NCBI GenBank assembly: GCA_029821455.1
Contig: JALGTI010000147.1
Location: forward strand, 1-7,516
DNA from: Candidatus Zipacnadia bacterium
GTDB taxonomy: Bacteria; Armatimonadota; Zipacnadia; Zipacnadales; Zipacnadaceae
Length of the DNA stretch: 7,516 bases
Direction: 5' to 3'
Shown here piece after piece: positions 1-6,067 of the stretch (the stretch's first letter is position 1; every line of letters begins with the position of its first letter). The position numbers and the translations under genes are program-made. Below the pieces are notes generated by a model. The model ran no database searches and was not told the DNA's origin. It saw only the letters and a program-made list of their open reading frames with translations.

Positions 1-273
1 CCGAGCAGGGTTTGGCCAGCCGCCACGTCACCGTGACGCTGGTGGGCTCTTACCCCACCATTTCACCCTTACCAGGACCCGCGCGCCCCAGCCTTCGCCT
101 TTTGAGCTGGGCTGCTGACGCCGGGCTTGCGACACGGGTCGCTCCTGGCGGTATGTTTCTGTGCCACTTTCCATCGGGTCGCCCCGCCTGGGATTTCCCC
201 AGTGCTCTGCCCTGTGGAGTCCGGACTTTCCTCACCCCGAGTTACTCGGGGCGCGACCGCACGACCCACTCTC
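1..273 (-). ncRNA. rnpB: RNase P RNA, bacterial type A-like, 3' end missing
   Basis: This is the catalytic RNA of ribonuclease P, which removes 5' leaders from pre-tRNAs. On the minus strand the universal P4 signature GAGGAAAGTCCGGAC lies at 233-219. The conserved ACAGAAA with a following CCGCC lies at 162-147. The segment at 73-41 contains GGTAAGGGTGAAA and GGTAAGAGC, the P10-P12 core. A small GTCAC/GTGAC hairpin follows at 38-26, and the J15-like GGCCAAACCC lies near 19-10. The 5' end is placed at about 273 because the nearest TATAAT ends at 281. The RNA runs off the window at base 1, so the P15-P18 region and the 3' strands of P4, P2 and P1 are missing from view, not necessarily from the genome. 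It is transcribed divergently from the glycosidase-like gene. Identity is very secure; the exact 5' end is inferred. Confidence 0.95.
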
Positions 274-280
274 CACTATC

Positions 281-286
281 ATTATA
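281..286 (-). promoter_or_regulatory. Proximal rnpB promoter, -10 box
   Basis: On the minus strand TATAAT occupies 286-281. Transcription would begin about 7 bases further on, at 274-273, matching the expected 5' end of the RNA (GGAGAGTGGG). The -35 position falls inside the other repeat copy and holds no good TTGACA match, so recognition would rest mainly on the -10 and the GGG just upstream of it. It is not a canonical TGn extended -10. Confidence 0.7.
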
Positions 287-309
287 CCCAAATGCCACTC
301 TCCACTATC

Positions 310-315
310 ATTATA
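310..315 (-). promoter_or_regulatory. Distal (duplicated) rnpB promoter, -10 box
   Basis: This is the second TATAAT on the minus strand, at 315-310, exactly 29 bp upstream of the proximal one. If active it would start near 303-302 and add a 29-nt 5' extension to the RNase P RNA, which would need processing. With 17-bp spacing its -35 hexamer would read CGCCTT, a weak match. Whether this or the proximal box is the original promoter cannot be told from sequence. Confidence 0.5.
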
Positions 316-323
316 CCCAAATG

Positions 324-746
324 CGCCTGCAAAGGCGAGATTCACTTCTCACCGACCGTAGGCCACACTCCCAGCGCCCAGTAAACCTACCTGAGAACCT
401 ACTTCCAAAGAAGAGCAAAGGAGCAGGGTGCTGGGGTATCACGCGCGATAGATCGAACGAAGATCCGACTTGTGATCCTGGACCTGAATGGCTCGGAGAG
501 CCTGGTGCAGGTTGACAGCGGCGAGGTAAACAGGTGAATAATTGGTGATCTTGCCTATGCTGAGAGAACAACGCGCCTCCTATCTGCACCAAAGTGCCAA
601 GGCCTGCTGAATTCGTCGCGCTAAGCTGCCACGGGCCTTCAGTTCTTCGATTCTTGCAAGTAAACAGCCGGCCCTGCGAGGAATTCATGTAGCCAGCAAT
701 GAAGATTACACCCAGCAAGACCCTTTGTGGGAAAGGTAGACAGCGG
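324..746. other. Intergenic region between divergent rnpB and the glycosidase-like gene
   Basis: This stretch of about 420 bp has no convincing gene. It holds the upstream side of the rnpB promoter and a possible plus-strand promoter at 512-542. The open frames on either strand lack a good ribosome site and have unconvincing protein sequence. One short minus-strand stretch, around 660-560, reads IEELKARGSLARRIQQAL before a stop and might be a gene relic, but it is too short to name. No tRNA or terminator with a T-run was seen. Confidence 0.5.
512..542 (+). promoter_or_regulatory. Possible promoter for the glycosidase-like gene
   Basis: A perfect TTGACA (512-517) is followed 19 bp later by AATAAT (537-542), five of six bases of the -10 consensus. 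The 19-bp spacer is longer than ideal, and the start would lie near 549, leaving a leader of about 200 nt before the ATG at 747. This is the best plus-strand candidate in the intergenic region. Confidence 0.35.
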
Positions 747-2450
747 ATGCACAGCATAACTCAGCGACTGGTATGGCTCTTGGCGCTGACACTGACTGTA
801 TCTGCGGCAACTGGAGTGGGAGCTGTACCAGCGGCTGAGAATCCGGTCCCGAATTCAGGTTTTGAGGAGTTGGATGAGAGTGGCTTCCCCGTGGGCTGGC
901 GTGGTTCGCGCCAGGTGTATAGTTCCGCGACCGAATCCCACAGCGGTGAGCGCTCCCTCCACTATACTAACGACGACCCGCAGCAGTACGAAATGTGCGG
1001 GCAAAGCATAAAGCTGAAGCCCGGTCGTCGCTACCGCATCAGCGCTTGGATCAAGACCGAGGATATCGCCGGTCGCGGAGGTGGAGCTACTCTTTGCCTT
1101 GAGTGGTATAAGAACGGCAAATATTACGGCGGCACCTACCCCGGCGGTCTGACAAGGACAAATGAATGGACACACTGGGAAGCGGTAACCGAGCGAACGC
1201 CCCGCGAATTCGATAGTACCACCATAACCTGCTACGTGCGCCCGGGTATGACCGGCCGCGCGTGGTGGGATGATGTCAAGGTCAACGAACTACCTGGCCC
1301 GTTGATGCAGTTCACGGTTCTGGAACCCAATTACCGGGGCTGGATGTATGGCGACTGGCCACCGGTGATCCGTATGGCGTTCGACCTCAGTCTTGCTGAT
1401 TATGGCCTGAAGACAGAGCAGGTGCTGGTGCGTGTCCGACTGCTTGGTAGTGACGGGGAGCAGGTCCTGTTAGAGCGTGACTTTGAAGTGCGGCACGATG
1501 AATTCAAGGCTTCATTCCCACGCCCGCCGCTGGAGCCAGGACAGTATTCCATCGAGGCCAGGCTGGTGAACCGCGCAACCAACGAGGCGTTGACGACTGC
1601 CGCCGAACCGCTGCGGCAGTGGGAGGGCGCCATCTCTCAGGCGCGCTGCTGGATTGATCGCCATCAGCGGCTGATCGTGGACGGTGTTCCCTTCTTCCCG
1701 CTTGTGATGTATGCTGGTTTACCGAAACCGGGGAAACTAGGAAGGGTGGCCAAGGCCGGGTTCAATTGCCTGATGCCCTACGACGTGGGTAAGAACCCGC
1801 CCGAAGTGGCTCGCGACTACCTCGACGTGGCAGAGCAGGCCGGGATAAAGACCATCTTCTCTACCAAGGATCTGTACGAGGAGTGCCAGTACTTCCCCCG
1901 AAATGGCCTGGGGCCCTGGCAGGGCGAGGAGGAGATCCTGCGGGGCATCGTCACGGAGTTTCGCCATCATCCCAATGTGCTCGCCTGGTATATCTGTGAC
2001 GAGCTGGGGATCCACATGGTGGATCGGATGAGGGAGCACCGGCGGATGATGCATGAGCTGGATATTGACCACCCGACCTGGGCGGTTATCTGCTACTTGA
2101 ATGACGTGCGCCAGTACCTGCCGAGCTTCGATGTCATCGGCACTGACACTTATCCCGTTCCTGGTGCAGTGAGTCGGGTGGGGGAATGGGCCCGGGTCAC
2201 CCACGAAGAGGTCTATGGCGCACGCCCTGTGTGGATGGTTCCGCAGATACATAACCTCGAAGCGCATAGCCATCGCGATTTGCGCCCGCCAACCCTGGCC
2301 GAAATGCGCAACATGGCCTACCAGTGCGTATGCGAAGGCGCAACCGGTCTGGTCTTCTTCAGTCTCTTCTCTCTGGGGGGGACCCGGATGCCTCGTTCGA
2401 GGAGCGCTGGGCCGATGTCAAGCGCCTGGGGCGCGAACTCAGCGAGCTGA
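747..2450 (+). CDS. Secreted carbohydrate-binding / TIM-barrel glycosidase-like protein (frame broken near the 3' end)
   Basis: This is probably an exported enzyme or sugar-binding protein acting on polysaccharide. I start it at the ATG at 747, which gives an immediate signal peptide (MHSITQRLVWLLALTLTVSA, then GVGAVPAA, residues 1-30) and has GGGAAAGG at 729-736. An in-frame ATG at 699 would add 16 polar residues ahead of the signal. Residues about 31-180 form a jelly-roll-like domain resembling the CBM4/9 type, opening with NPVPNSGFEE and closing with AWWDDVKV. A linker and beta region follow (about 185-295). Residues about 300-545 resemble a clan GH-A (beta/alpha)8 barrel: WIDRHQRLIVDGVPFFP opens it, HHPNVLAWYICDE carries a likely acid/base Glu419, and PVWMVPQ sits where the last catalytic strand would be. 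After FFSLFSL the frame turns to nonsense (TRMPRSRSAG) and stops at 2450. The continuation is in the -1 frame. The glycoside hydrolase family is not assigned. Confidence 0.8.
   Translation: MHSITQRLVWLLALTLTVSAATGVGAVPAAENPVPNSGFEELDESGFPVGWRGSRQVYSSATESHSGERSLHYTNDDPQQYEMCGQSIKLKPGRRYRISAWIKTEDIAGRGGGATLCLEWYKNGKYYGGTYPGGLTRTNEWTHWEAVTERTPREFDSTTITCYVRPGMTGRAWWDDVKVNELPGPLMQFTVLEPNYRGWMYGDWPPVIRMAFDLSLADYGLKTEQVLVRVRLLGSDGEQVLLERDFEVRHDEFKASFPRPPLEPGQYSIEARLVNRATNEALTTAAEPLRQWEGAISQARCWIDRHQRLIVDGVPFFPLVMYAGLPKPGKLGRVAKAGFNCLMPYDVGKNPPEVARDYLDVAEQAGIKTIFSTKDLYEECQYFPRNGLGPWQGEEEILRGIVTEFRHHPNVLAWYICDELGIHMVDRMREHRRMMHELDIDHPTWAVICYLNDVRQYLPSFDVIGTDTYPVPGAVSRVGEWARVTHEEVYGARPVWMVPQIHNLEAHSHRDLRPPTLAEMRNMAYQCVCEGATGLVFFSLFSLGGTRMPRSRSAGPMSSAWGANSAS
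2375..2381 (+). other. G7 run where the reading frame shifts by -1
   Basis: Seven consecutive G sit so that the upstream frame reads CTG GGG GGG ACC, while the continuing coding frame reads GGG GGG GAC CCG. The heptamer has the register of a -1 slippery site (G GGG GGG). A small hairpin with CCTC/GAGG arms lies 9 nt downstream (2391-2402), and a GCGCC/GGCGC hairpin lies at 2422-2434. One missing G, from mutation or a homopolymer sequencing error, explains the same pattern more simply. Confidence 0.75.
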
Positions 2451-2719
2451 TTCCCATCTTCCTGTCGGTGGAGCCTGCTCCGCGTATCAAGGTGCGGGGT
2501 GATCATCTGCACTGGATGGTCAAGTCGCACGAGGGCTGCACATATCTATTCCTGGTCAATGACCAGCAGGACGCGGCTACCACGGCGACGTTCAGGCTGC
2601 CAGGCGGAAGCGAAGACATCCGGCTTGACGGCAGTCTGGTCAAACTACAACGCAATCGCGTTGGCGCTTCTACCCTGGAACTGCCCCCGCTGCCGGTGCG
2701 GATACTGGAGATCAGGTAG
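2375..2719 (+). pseudogene. C-terminal part of the glycosidase-like protein, in the -1 frame
   Basis: This frame continues the upstream protein as GGDPDASFEERWADVKRL and ends at TAG 2717-2719. It supplies about 113 residues: the last barrel helix (RWADVKRLGRELSELIPIFL) and then a small all-beta domain (LHWMVKSHEGCTYLFLVN, TATFRLPG, LPPLPVRILEIR). Glycosidases of this kind commonly end in such a domain. It has no ribosome site or sensible start of its own; the nearest in-frame ATG, at 2324, overlaps the barrel in the wrong frame. It is therefore not an independent gene. With one extra G in the G7 run, the whole protein would be 657 residues from the ATG at 747. Confidence 0.75.
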
Positions 2720-2866
2720 TTGTGGCCATCTGCAAAGAGATTGGGACGAATGATGGACAAGGGGTTGATTTGGTCTTGCTTCTGGGTGTGGGTAGGTAAT
2801 AGCAGCAGAAGCAGAGTCACAACCAAAAGCGGCGGCAGAAGTGAAAGCAGAATCAAACCCCAATGA
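2720..2866. other. Short intergenic stretch with degenerate repeat
   Basis: There is no gene and no terminator with a T-run. A-rich purine segments around 2802-2820 (GCAGCAGAAGCAGAGTCA) and 2832-2856 (GCGGCAGAAGTGAAAGCAGA) form a loose direct repeat. They abut the transposase remnant and could be relics of the insertion, but no clean terminal inverted repeat can be defined. Confidence 0.35.
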
Positions 2867-3103
2867 CTCCTGGTCCAGGCTTCTGCACTGCGGCAGGCCG
2901 ATGCCCAGGATGGTCTGGTGCTGCCGAAGGAGATGGCCCATTGGAGTCTGACCAGTCTGCGGGAGCGCCTTATCAAGATTGGCCCGAGGCTAGTACGCCA
3001 CGCGCGGTGCATAATCTTCCAGATGGCCGAGGTGGCCGTACCCAAGCAGCTCTTTGCGAGCATCTGGGGGCCGATCTGGGCTTTCACCCCGGTGGGAAGC
3101 TGA
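2867..3103 (+). pseudogene. C-terminal remnant of an IS1380-type DDE transposase
   Basis: The frame reads ALRQADAQDGLVLPKEMA, then HWSLTSLRERLIKIGPRLVR and FQMAEVAVPKQLFASI, then a divergent end before TGA at 3101-3103. The blocks HWSLT, LREKLIKIG-like, RHAR and FQMAEVAVP are the characteristic C-terminus of IS1380-family transposases (DDE group 1), as I recall the family. Only about 60-70 residues remain of a protein usually over 400 long. An in-frame TGA at 2864-2866 closes the frame upstream, and the DDE catalytic core is absent. This is insertion-sequence debris, not an active element. I saw no intact inverted repeats or target duplication. Confidence 0.75.
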
Positions 3104-3491
3104 CGAGCGCTTGGGGGTCATCGGGGATGGACGTTTTTGCGCCCACATTGGGGTAGCAGTGTGCGTGCACCGCCCGAAGACTGGCTCTGCGAGCCTGAGA
3201 CGGTTCACAATGCCTCCGGAAAGGCGCAAGAGCAGCGGACCTGGCGCTCCTGCTACGACCATCAGCAGAAGCTGGTGCCAGATTCGGCGAATAAGTGAAG
3301 ACGGGGGGAGCCAAATGGGACACCCCGGCGCCCATCGCGCTACTCCCCGGGGACGGCCCGGCTACCACTCCCAATCAGCTCAGCCTGACCAACGTTCGCG
3401 CCCTGGGTGCTGTACGCTGCTTGCATAGCTGCGATCACTCTCGTGAACAGTTCTGCTTCTACCACTTTGCCAATTCTAGCACATTTATCCA
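3104..3491. other. Intergenic region, possibly holding a decayed coding segment
   Basis: There is no intact gene. Directly after the transposase remnant's stop, the same frame stays open from 3104 to 3298 and, in its second half, reads like protein (PPEDWLCEPETVHNASGK, then QQKLVPDSANK). It has no start or ribosome site and I do not recognise it. A TCCCCGGGGA palindrome lies at 3344-3353. The last 100 bases are AT-richer and lead into the promoter at 3492. Confidence 0.4.
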
Positions 3492-3519
3492 TTGACTTGC
3501 AGCCCGCGTGTGCTATAAT
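3492..3519 (+). promoter_or_regulatory. Strong sigma-70 promoter with extended -10 for the LamG-like gene
   Basis: TTGACT (3492-3497, five of six bases of the -35 consensus), a 16-bp spacer and a perfect TATAAT (3514-3519) preceded by TGC, the TGn extended -10 element. The predicted start is near 3526. That excludes the upstream in-frame ATG at 3522 as the translation start and favours 3564. Confidence 0.85.
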
Positions 3520-3563
3520 CTATGGTAGACTTTTGTAACAGTCTCATGAGAGGAGACCTACAG

Positions 3564-4346
3564 ATGCGCAGAGGGGCATTGCTTTTGGGTGTCGTTGTTG
3601 TTCTGATACTAACGACCGGCGCGACACTCCATGTGCAGGGACAGGAGCAGGACGAAGGGCGCGTAACGGACGGGTTGGTAGTGCTATACGAGTTCGATGA
3701 GAGGGCCGGCGAGGTGGTCAAAGACAAGAGCGGCGTAGGCGATCCCCTGAATCTGACGATTAGTGACATGAATGGGGTCGCCTGGCTGGAGGGCGGTGGC
3801 CTGTTTGTCTGGGGCGAAGGAGTGGCCATCCGCACAGACGAGGCTGCGACGAAGATCATCGAGGCGCTGCAGGCGTCCAACGCCCTGACTATCGAAGCGG
3901 TTGTGACGCCCCAGAATACGACCCAAGCGGGGCCAGCGCGGGTCGTGTCGCTGTCGCGGGACTCTGGCGTCCGGAACTTCACGTTGGGCCAGACGAGGGA
4001 ACAATACATCCTACGTCTGAGGACCTCCGAGACGGATCTGCAGGGGATGCCGGAGATAATGACGGATGAGGGGGCCGTCCAGGCGAAGCGGCAGCATGTA
4101 GTGGTCACGTACGACGGAGCCTATCAGGTCTTCGTAAATGTGGGCATCTTTGTAGACGGTGAGCTGAAGGGGCTAGGACCGCGACCCGGCGACTTCGCCA
4201 CCTGGGATGACTCCTTTCGCTTCATACTGGCCAACGAAGACAGCCTGGACAGACAGTGGCGTGGGAAGATCGAGCTCGTAGCAATCTACGGGCGCGCCCT
4301 CAGTGCCGAGGAGGTACAGCGAAACTTCGCAGCGCTCGCCAAGTAA
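3564..4346 (+). CDS. Secreted LamG / concanavalin A-like jelly-roll protein
   Basis: This 260-residue protein is predicted to be exported and probably binds glycans or other surface ligands; it shows no catalytic motif. The start at 3564 is chosen because AGGAG (3551-3555) lies 8 nt upstream and the ATG at 3522 precedes the predicted transcript start. Residues 1-26 are a signal peptide (MRRGALLLGVVVVLILTTGA, then TLHVQG). The mature part opens with GLVVLYEFDERAGEVVKDKSG (split here as GLVVLYEF, 37-44, and DERAGEVVKDKSG, 45-57), the usual first strand of bacterial LamG-type domains. It ends with GKIELVAIYGRALSAEEVQ (234-252), the usual last strand and helix of that fold. The fold fills nearly the whole protein, with no anchor or second domain. 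The gene stands alone with its own promoter. Lying downstream of the glycosidase-like gene, it may share a polysaccharide theme, but this is inference. Confidence 0.85.
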   Translation: MRRGALLLGVVVVLILTTGATLHVQGQEQDEGRVTDGLVVLYEFDERAGEVVKDKSGVGDPLNLTISDMNGVAWLEGGGLFVWGEGVAIRTDEAATKIIEALQASNALTIEAVVTPQNTTQAGPARVVSLSRDSGVRNFTLGQTREQYILRLRTSETDLQGMPEIMTDEGAVQAKRQHVVVTYDGAYQVFVNVGIFVDGELKGLGPRPGDFATWDDSFRFILANEDSLDRQWRGKIELVAIYGRALSAEEVQRNFAALAK

Positions 4347-4701
4347 AAGCCGCGCTGATCCCGCTGTGGAGTCTAGTAGCTAAGGCATTCGCCTTCGCCG
4401 TCACAGGTTTTAGCGTGCGGCTTTGCCGCACTCAGTTCCTCTTGAAGAGAACCTCAGGGCTACTCTGGCCTCAGGCCAACGGTAGAGAGCCTCCGCAACG
4501 TATCCCAATGACACACAGAGACGGGGCACGGGTCTGACAAGACAGAGCCGCTCGGACGCACCTGCGCCCCTAGCATGTGAAGGAATTGATGGCAGATTCA
4601 AAGAATGTATCAGTCGACTACAGGCAAATGGGCAATCTTTGCATAAGAGCGATGGCCCAATTTGATATGGGTAATGCCGGGGCAAAGGACAGAAGCGACA
4701 A
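4347..4701. other. Intergenic region with three small hairpins
   Basis: No gene is supported in this stretch of about 355 bp. It contains hairpins at 4382-4395 (AAGGC/GCCTT), 4415-4431 (GTGCGGC/GCCGCAC, loop TTT) and 4466-4478 (TGGCC/GGCCA). The second is followed by the pyrimidine-rich TCAGTTCCTCTT. The right half holds a weak promoter candidate before the SDR gene: TTGCAT at 4639-4644, then TGATAT at 4663-4668 after 18 bp. Confidence 0.5.
4415..4442 (+). terminator. Possible terminator of the LamG-like gene
   Basis: A 7-bp GC-rich perfect stem (GTGCGGC/GCCGCAC) with a TTT loop is followed by TCAGTTCCTCTT. The tail is only moderately T-rich, and the hairpin lies about 70 bp after the stop codon, so this is a weak intrinsic terminator at best. 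The preceding 5-bp hairpin at 4382-4395 may contribute. Confidence 0.4.
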
Positions 4702-5697
4702 ATGTTGGTAGCTGTCATCGGGGGCACACGCCACATCGGGCCAGCCATCGTCAGACTGTTGGTGGAGGCCGGACACCAGGTTGCAGTATACAACCGGGGA
4801 CGCACGCCCGCCCAGCTCCCTTCCGGTGTTCAGCGGTTTGTGGTGGACCGGAAGGTCCCCGGTCAGCTTGCCACGGCCTTACGCAACCACCGCCCGGACG
4901 CGATCATTGATATGATTGGATACGTAGTCCAAGATGTAGAAGAGGTCTACTCGGCTCTACCGTCGTTACTTCATTATGTGTTCTGTAGTACCGCTGCCGT
5001 CTACGGTCGCATTGGTAGAACCACCCCTGACGAATCTACCCCCGTCGCCCCTTACGACCCATACACCTTCGGTAAAGTCGCTTGTGAGCAGTTTCTGACA
5101 GAGAAGTACCACAGCAGCAACTTTCACACAACAATATTGCGGTTGGCCCATCCCTATGGCCCGCGAGACCATCTCCTCTACACAGCGGGCCGCGAGTCCC
5201 TGTTTGTGGACCGGATGCGACACGGCCGGCCGATCATCATCCCGGGAAGCGGGCAAACGCGAATGCATCCTATCTACGTGGAAGACGCGGCCCGTGCGTT
5301 CGTTCACATACTGGGGCAGCCAGAATGTATGGGCTTCATCTATAACCTCGCTGGCGAGCAGATTCTGACATTGGACGAATACTTCGCCTCGATCGCCAGG
5401 GTTCTTGGGGTGCCCCTCGTGGCACACAAGCTTCCCGCCAACTTCTTCCGGGACAACGCACATCTGTGGGCTGGACGGCACCGGCAGTTCGACTTCGGCG
5501 CTAACTGGGTCAACTACGAAAGCGCATTTGATATCAGCGCCTTGCGCCGCATCGGGTTCCGATCTCACACGGATCATGACACCGGAGTGGCTCTGACGCT
5601 GCAGTGGCTGGACTCCAATCACCTGATTCCACAGTCTTCCGACGAAGATGAAGAGGATGTGATCCTCACGCAAACGATGCACCACAGAGGCGTATAG
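4702..5697 (+). CDS. NAD-dependent epimerase/dehydratase family protein (extended SDR)
   Basis: A 331-residue cytoplasmic oxidoreductase of the extended short-chain dehydrogenase type. These typically act on sugar nucleotides, though some relatives are atypical (CSP41-like RNA-binding proteins). The N-terminal Rossmann motif is MLVAVIGGTRHIG, with glycines at 7, 8 and 13. The Ser/Thr of the active site is in CSTAAVYG (95-102), and the catalytic YxxxK is Y121-T-F-G-K125. The substrate-binding half includes RLAHPYGPRDH (147-157), HPIYVEDAARAF (189-200) and YNLAGEQ (214-220). The start at 4702 gives the Rossmann strand immediately and has AAAGGA (4684-4689) about 12 nt upstream, a slightly long spacing. 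The tail carries an unusual acidic patch, SSDEDEEDV (312-320), beyond the normal fold. The substrate cannot be deduced. The gene stands apart from both neighbours, so operon context gives no clue. Confidence 0.88.
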   Translation: MLVAVIGGTRHIGPAIVRLLVEAGHQVAVYNRGRTPAQLPSGVQRFVVDRKVPGQLATALRNHRPDAIIDMIGYVVQDVEEVYSALPSLLHYVFCSTAAVYGRIGRTTPDESTPVAPYDPYTFGKVACEQFLTEKYHSSNFHTTILRLAHPYGPRDHLLYTAGRESLFVDRMRHGRPIIIPGSGQTRMHPIYVEDAARAFVHILGQPECMGFIYNLAGEQILTLDEYFASIARVLGVPLVAHKLPANFFRDNAHLWAGRHRQFDFGANWVNYESAFDISALRRIGFRSHTDHDTGVALTLQWLDSNHLIPQSSDEDEEDVILTQTMHHRGV

Positions 5698-5959
5698 CAG
5701 CCTTTGGGGGGACGCCAAGGCTAGATGTAAGGTGTGGCTCCTGCTGCCAGCCTCTGCAACGCAGATCTATAGCGCTCGTCCCAAATTCAATCACCTGGCT
5801 GCCTTCTCCGGATATGTCTGGGATCAATGGCCTGAATCGTGACACCCTTTGATAAAGCATCCTCGCGGGGTGAGTCGCCGGTCCCAGCGACCCACCACAG
5901 CCGGGGACTATCCACAGCGCAGCTACGGCCACTGCAACGCGAACCGTCGTGATGCGCAC
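5666..5959 (-). CDS. Possible small lipoprotein-like ORF (doubtful)
   Basis: This minus-strand frame of 97 codons starts at GTG 5959-5957. On that strand AGGAG lies 9 nt upstream, a good ribosome site. Its N-terminus, RITTVRVAVAVAALWIVPGC, looks like a lipoprotein signal: two arginines, a hydrophobic stretch, then VPGC and GG, though Pro at -2 of a lipobox is unusual. Against it, the C-terminal part is low in protein character, the last 32 bases overlap the SDR gene on the other strand, and it shares the region with a hairpin. I do not recognise the protein. It could be a true small gene, a decayed lipoprotein gene or chance. Confidence 0.3.
   Translation of the reverse strand: MRITTVRVAVAVAALWIVPGCGGSLGPATHPARMLYQRVSRFRPLIPDISGEGSQVIEFGTSAIDLRCRGWQQEPHLTSSLGVPPKAAIRLCGASFA
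5699..5722 (+). terminator. Hairpin just after the SDR gene, possible terminator
   Basis: AGCCTTTGG pairs with CCAAGGCT with one bulged T, forming 8 bp around a G-rich loop two bases after the stop codon. No T-run follows (AGATGTAAGG), so Rho-independent termination is doubtful. It may instead stabilise the 3' end of the message. Confidence 0.35.
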
Positions 5960-6038
5960 TCAATCGCTCTCCTGCCAATGAAGGCGACATCGTCCTCTAA
6001 AGTGTCCGAGGATAGCACTCAATACTTAAGACACCGCC

Positions 6039-6067
6039 TTGACCGGCCGCGCCGGCTCTGATATAAT
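6039..6067 (+). promoter_or_regulatory. Near-consensus sigma-70 promoter of the aldo/keto reductase gene
   Basis: TTGACC (6039-6044), an ideal 17-bp spacer and a perfect TATAAT (6062-6067). The start is expected near 6074, giving a leader of about 87 nt. The spacer carries a CCGGC/GCCGG inverted repeat (6043-6055) that could be a protein site or simply GC-rich sequence. Confidence 0.85.

Larger units (their letters stand above)
266..323 (-). repeat. Perfect 29-bp tandem duplication covering the rnpB promoter and RNA 5' end
   Basis: Bases 266-294 and 295-323 are identical and directly adjacent; base 324 also matches base 295. On the minus strand each unit contains TTTGGGTATAATG followed by GATAGTGGAGAGTGG, that is a -10 box plus the first few bases of the RNase P RNA. 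The duplication therefore yields two complete -10/start regions in series. Perfect identity suggests a recent event or an assembly duplication. Confidence 0.95.

Noticed and set aside
266..323. Possible two-repeat CRISPR-like unit
   Set aside because: The 29-bp units are directly adjacent with no spacer and contain the rnpB promoter; no further copies follow.
12..515. Long plus-strand open frame of 167 codons over the left edge
   Set aside because: It is antisense to the RNase P RNA for its first half and the translation has no protein character; the openness follows from the GC-rich structural RNA.
560..660. Minus-strand relic reading IEELKARGSLARRIQQAL
   Set aside because: It is only about 34 codons between stops with no start or ribosome site; too short to call a gene.
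699..746. Earlier ATG for the glycosidase-like gene
   Set aside because: It would put 16 polar residues before a clear signal peptide, and its nearest GAGGAA is about 17 nt upstream, too far for a good ribosome site.
1737..2273. Minus-strand frame of 178 codons
   Set aside because: It lies wholly inside the TIM-barrel coding region and is a compositional shadow of that gene.
2503..3087. Minus-strand frame with a leucine-rich stretch resembling a membrane segment
   Set aside because: The leucine run is the antisense of the A/G-rich repeat at 2800-2856, and the rest is antisense to the glycosidase tail and the transposase remnant.
3522..3563. Earlier ATG for the LamG-like gene
   Set aside because: It precedes the predicted transcript start near 3526 and lacks a ribosome site; the ATG at 3564 has AGGAG 8 nt upstream.
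4966..5718. Minus-strand frame of 250 codons
   Set aside because: It is antisense to the SDR gene, whose motifs are unambiguous; the minus frame has no recognisable motif or ribosome site.
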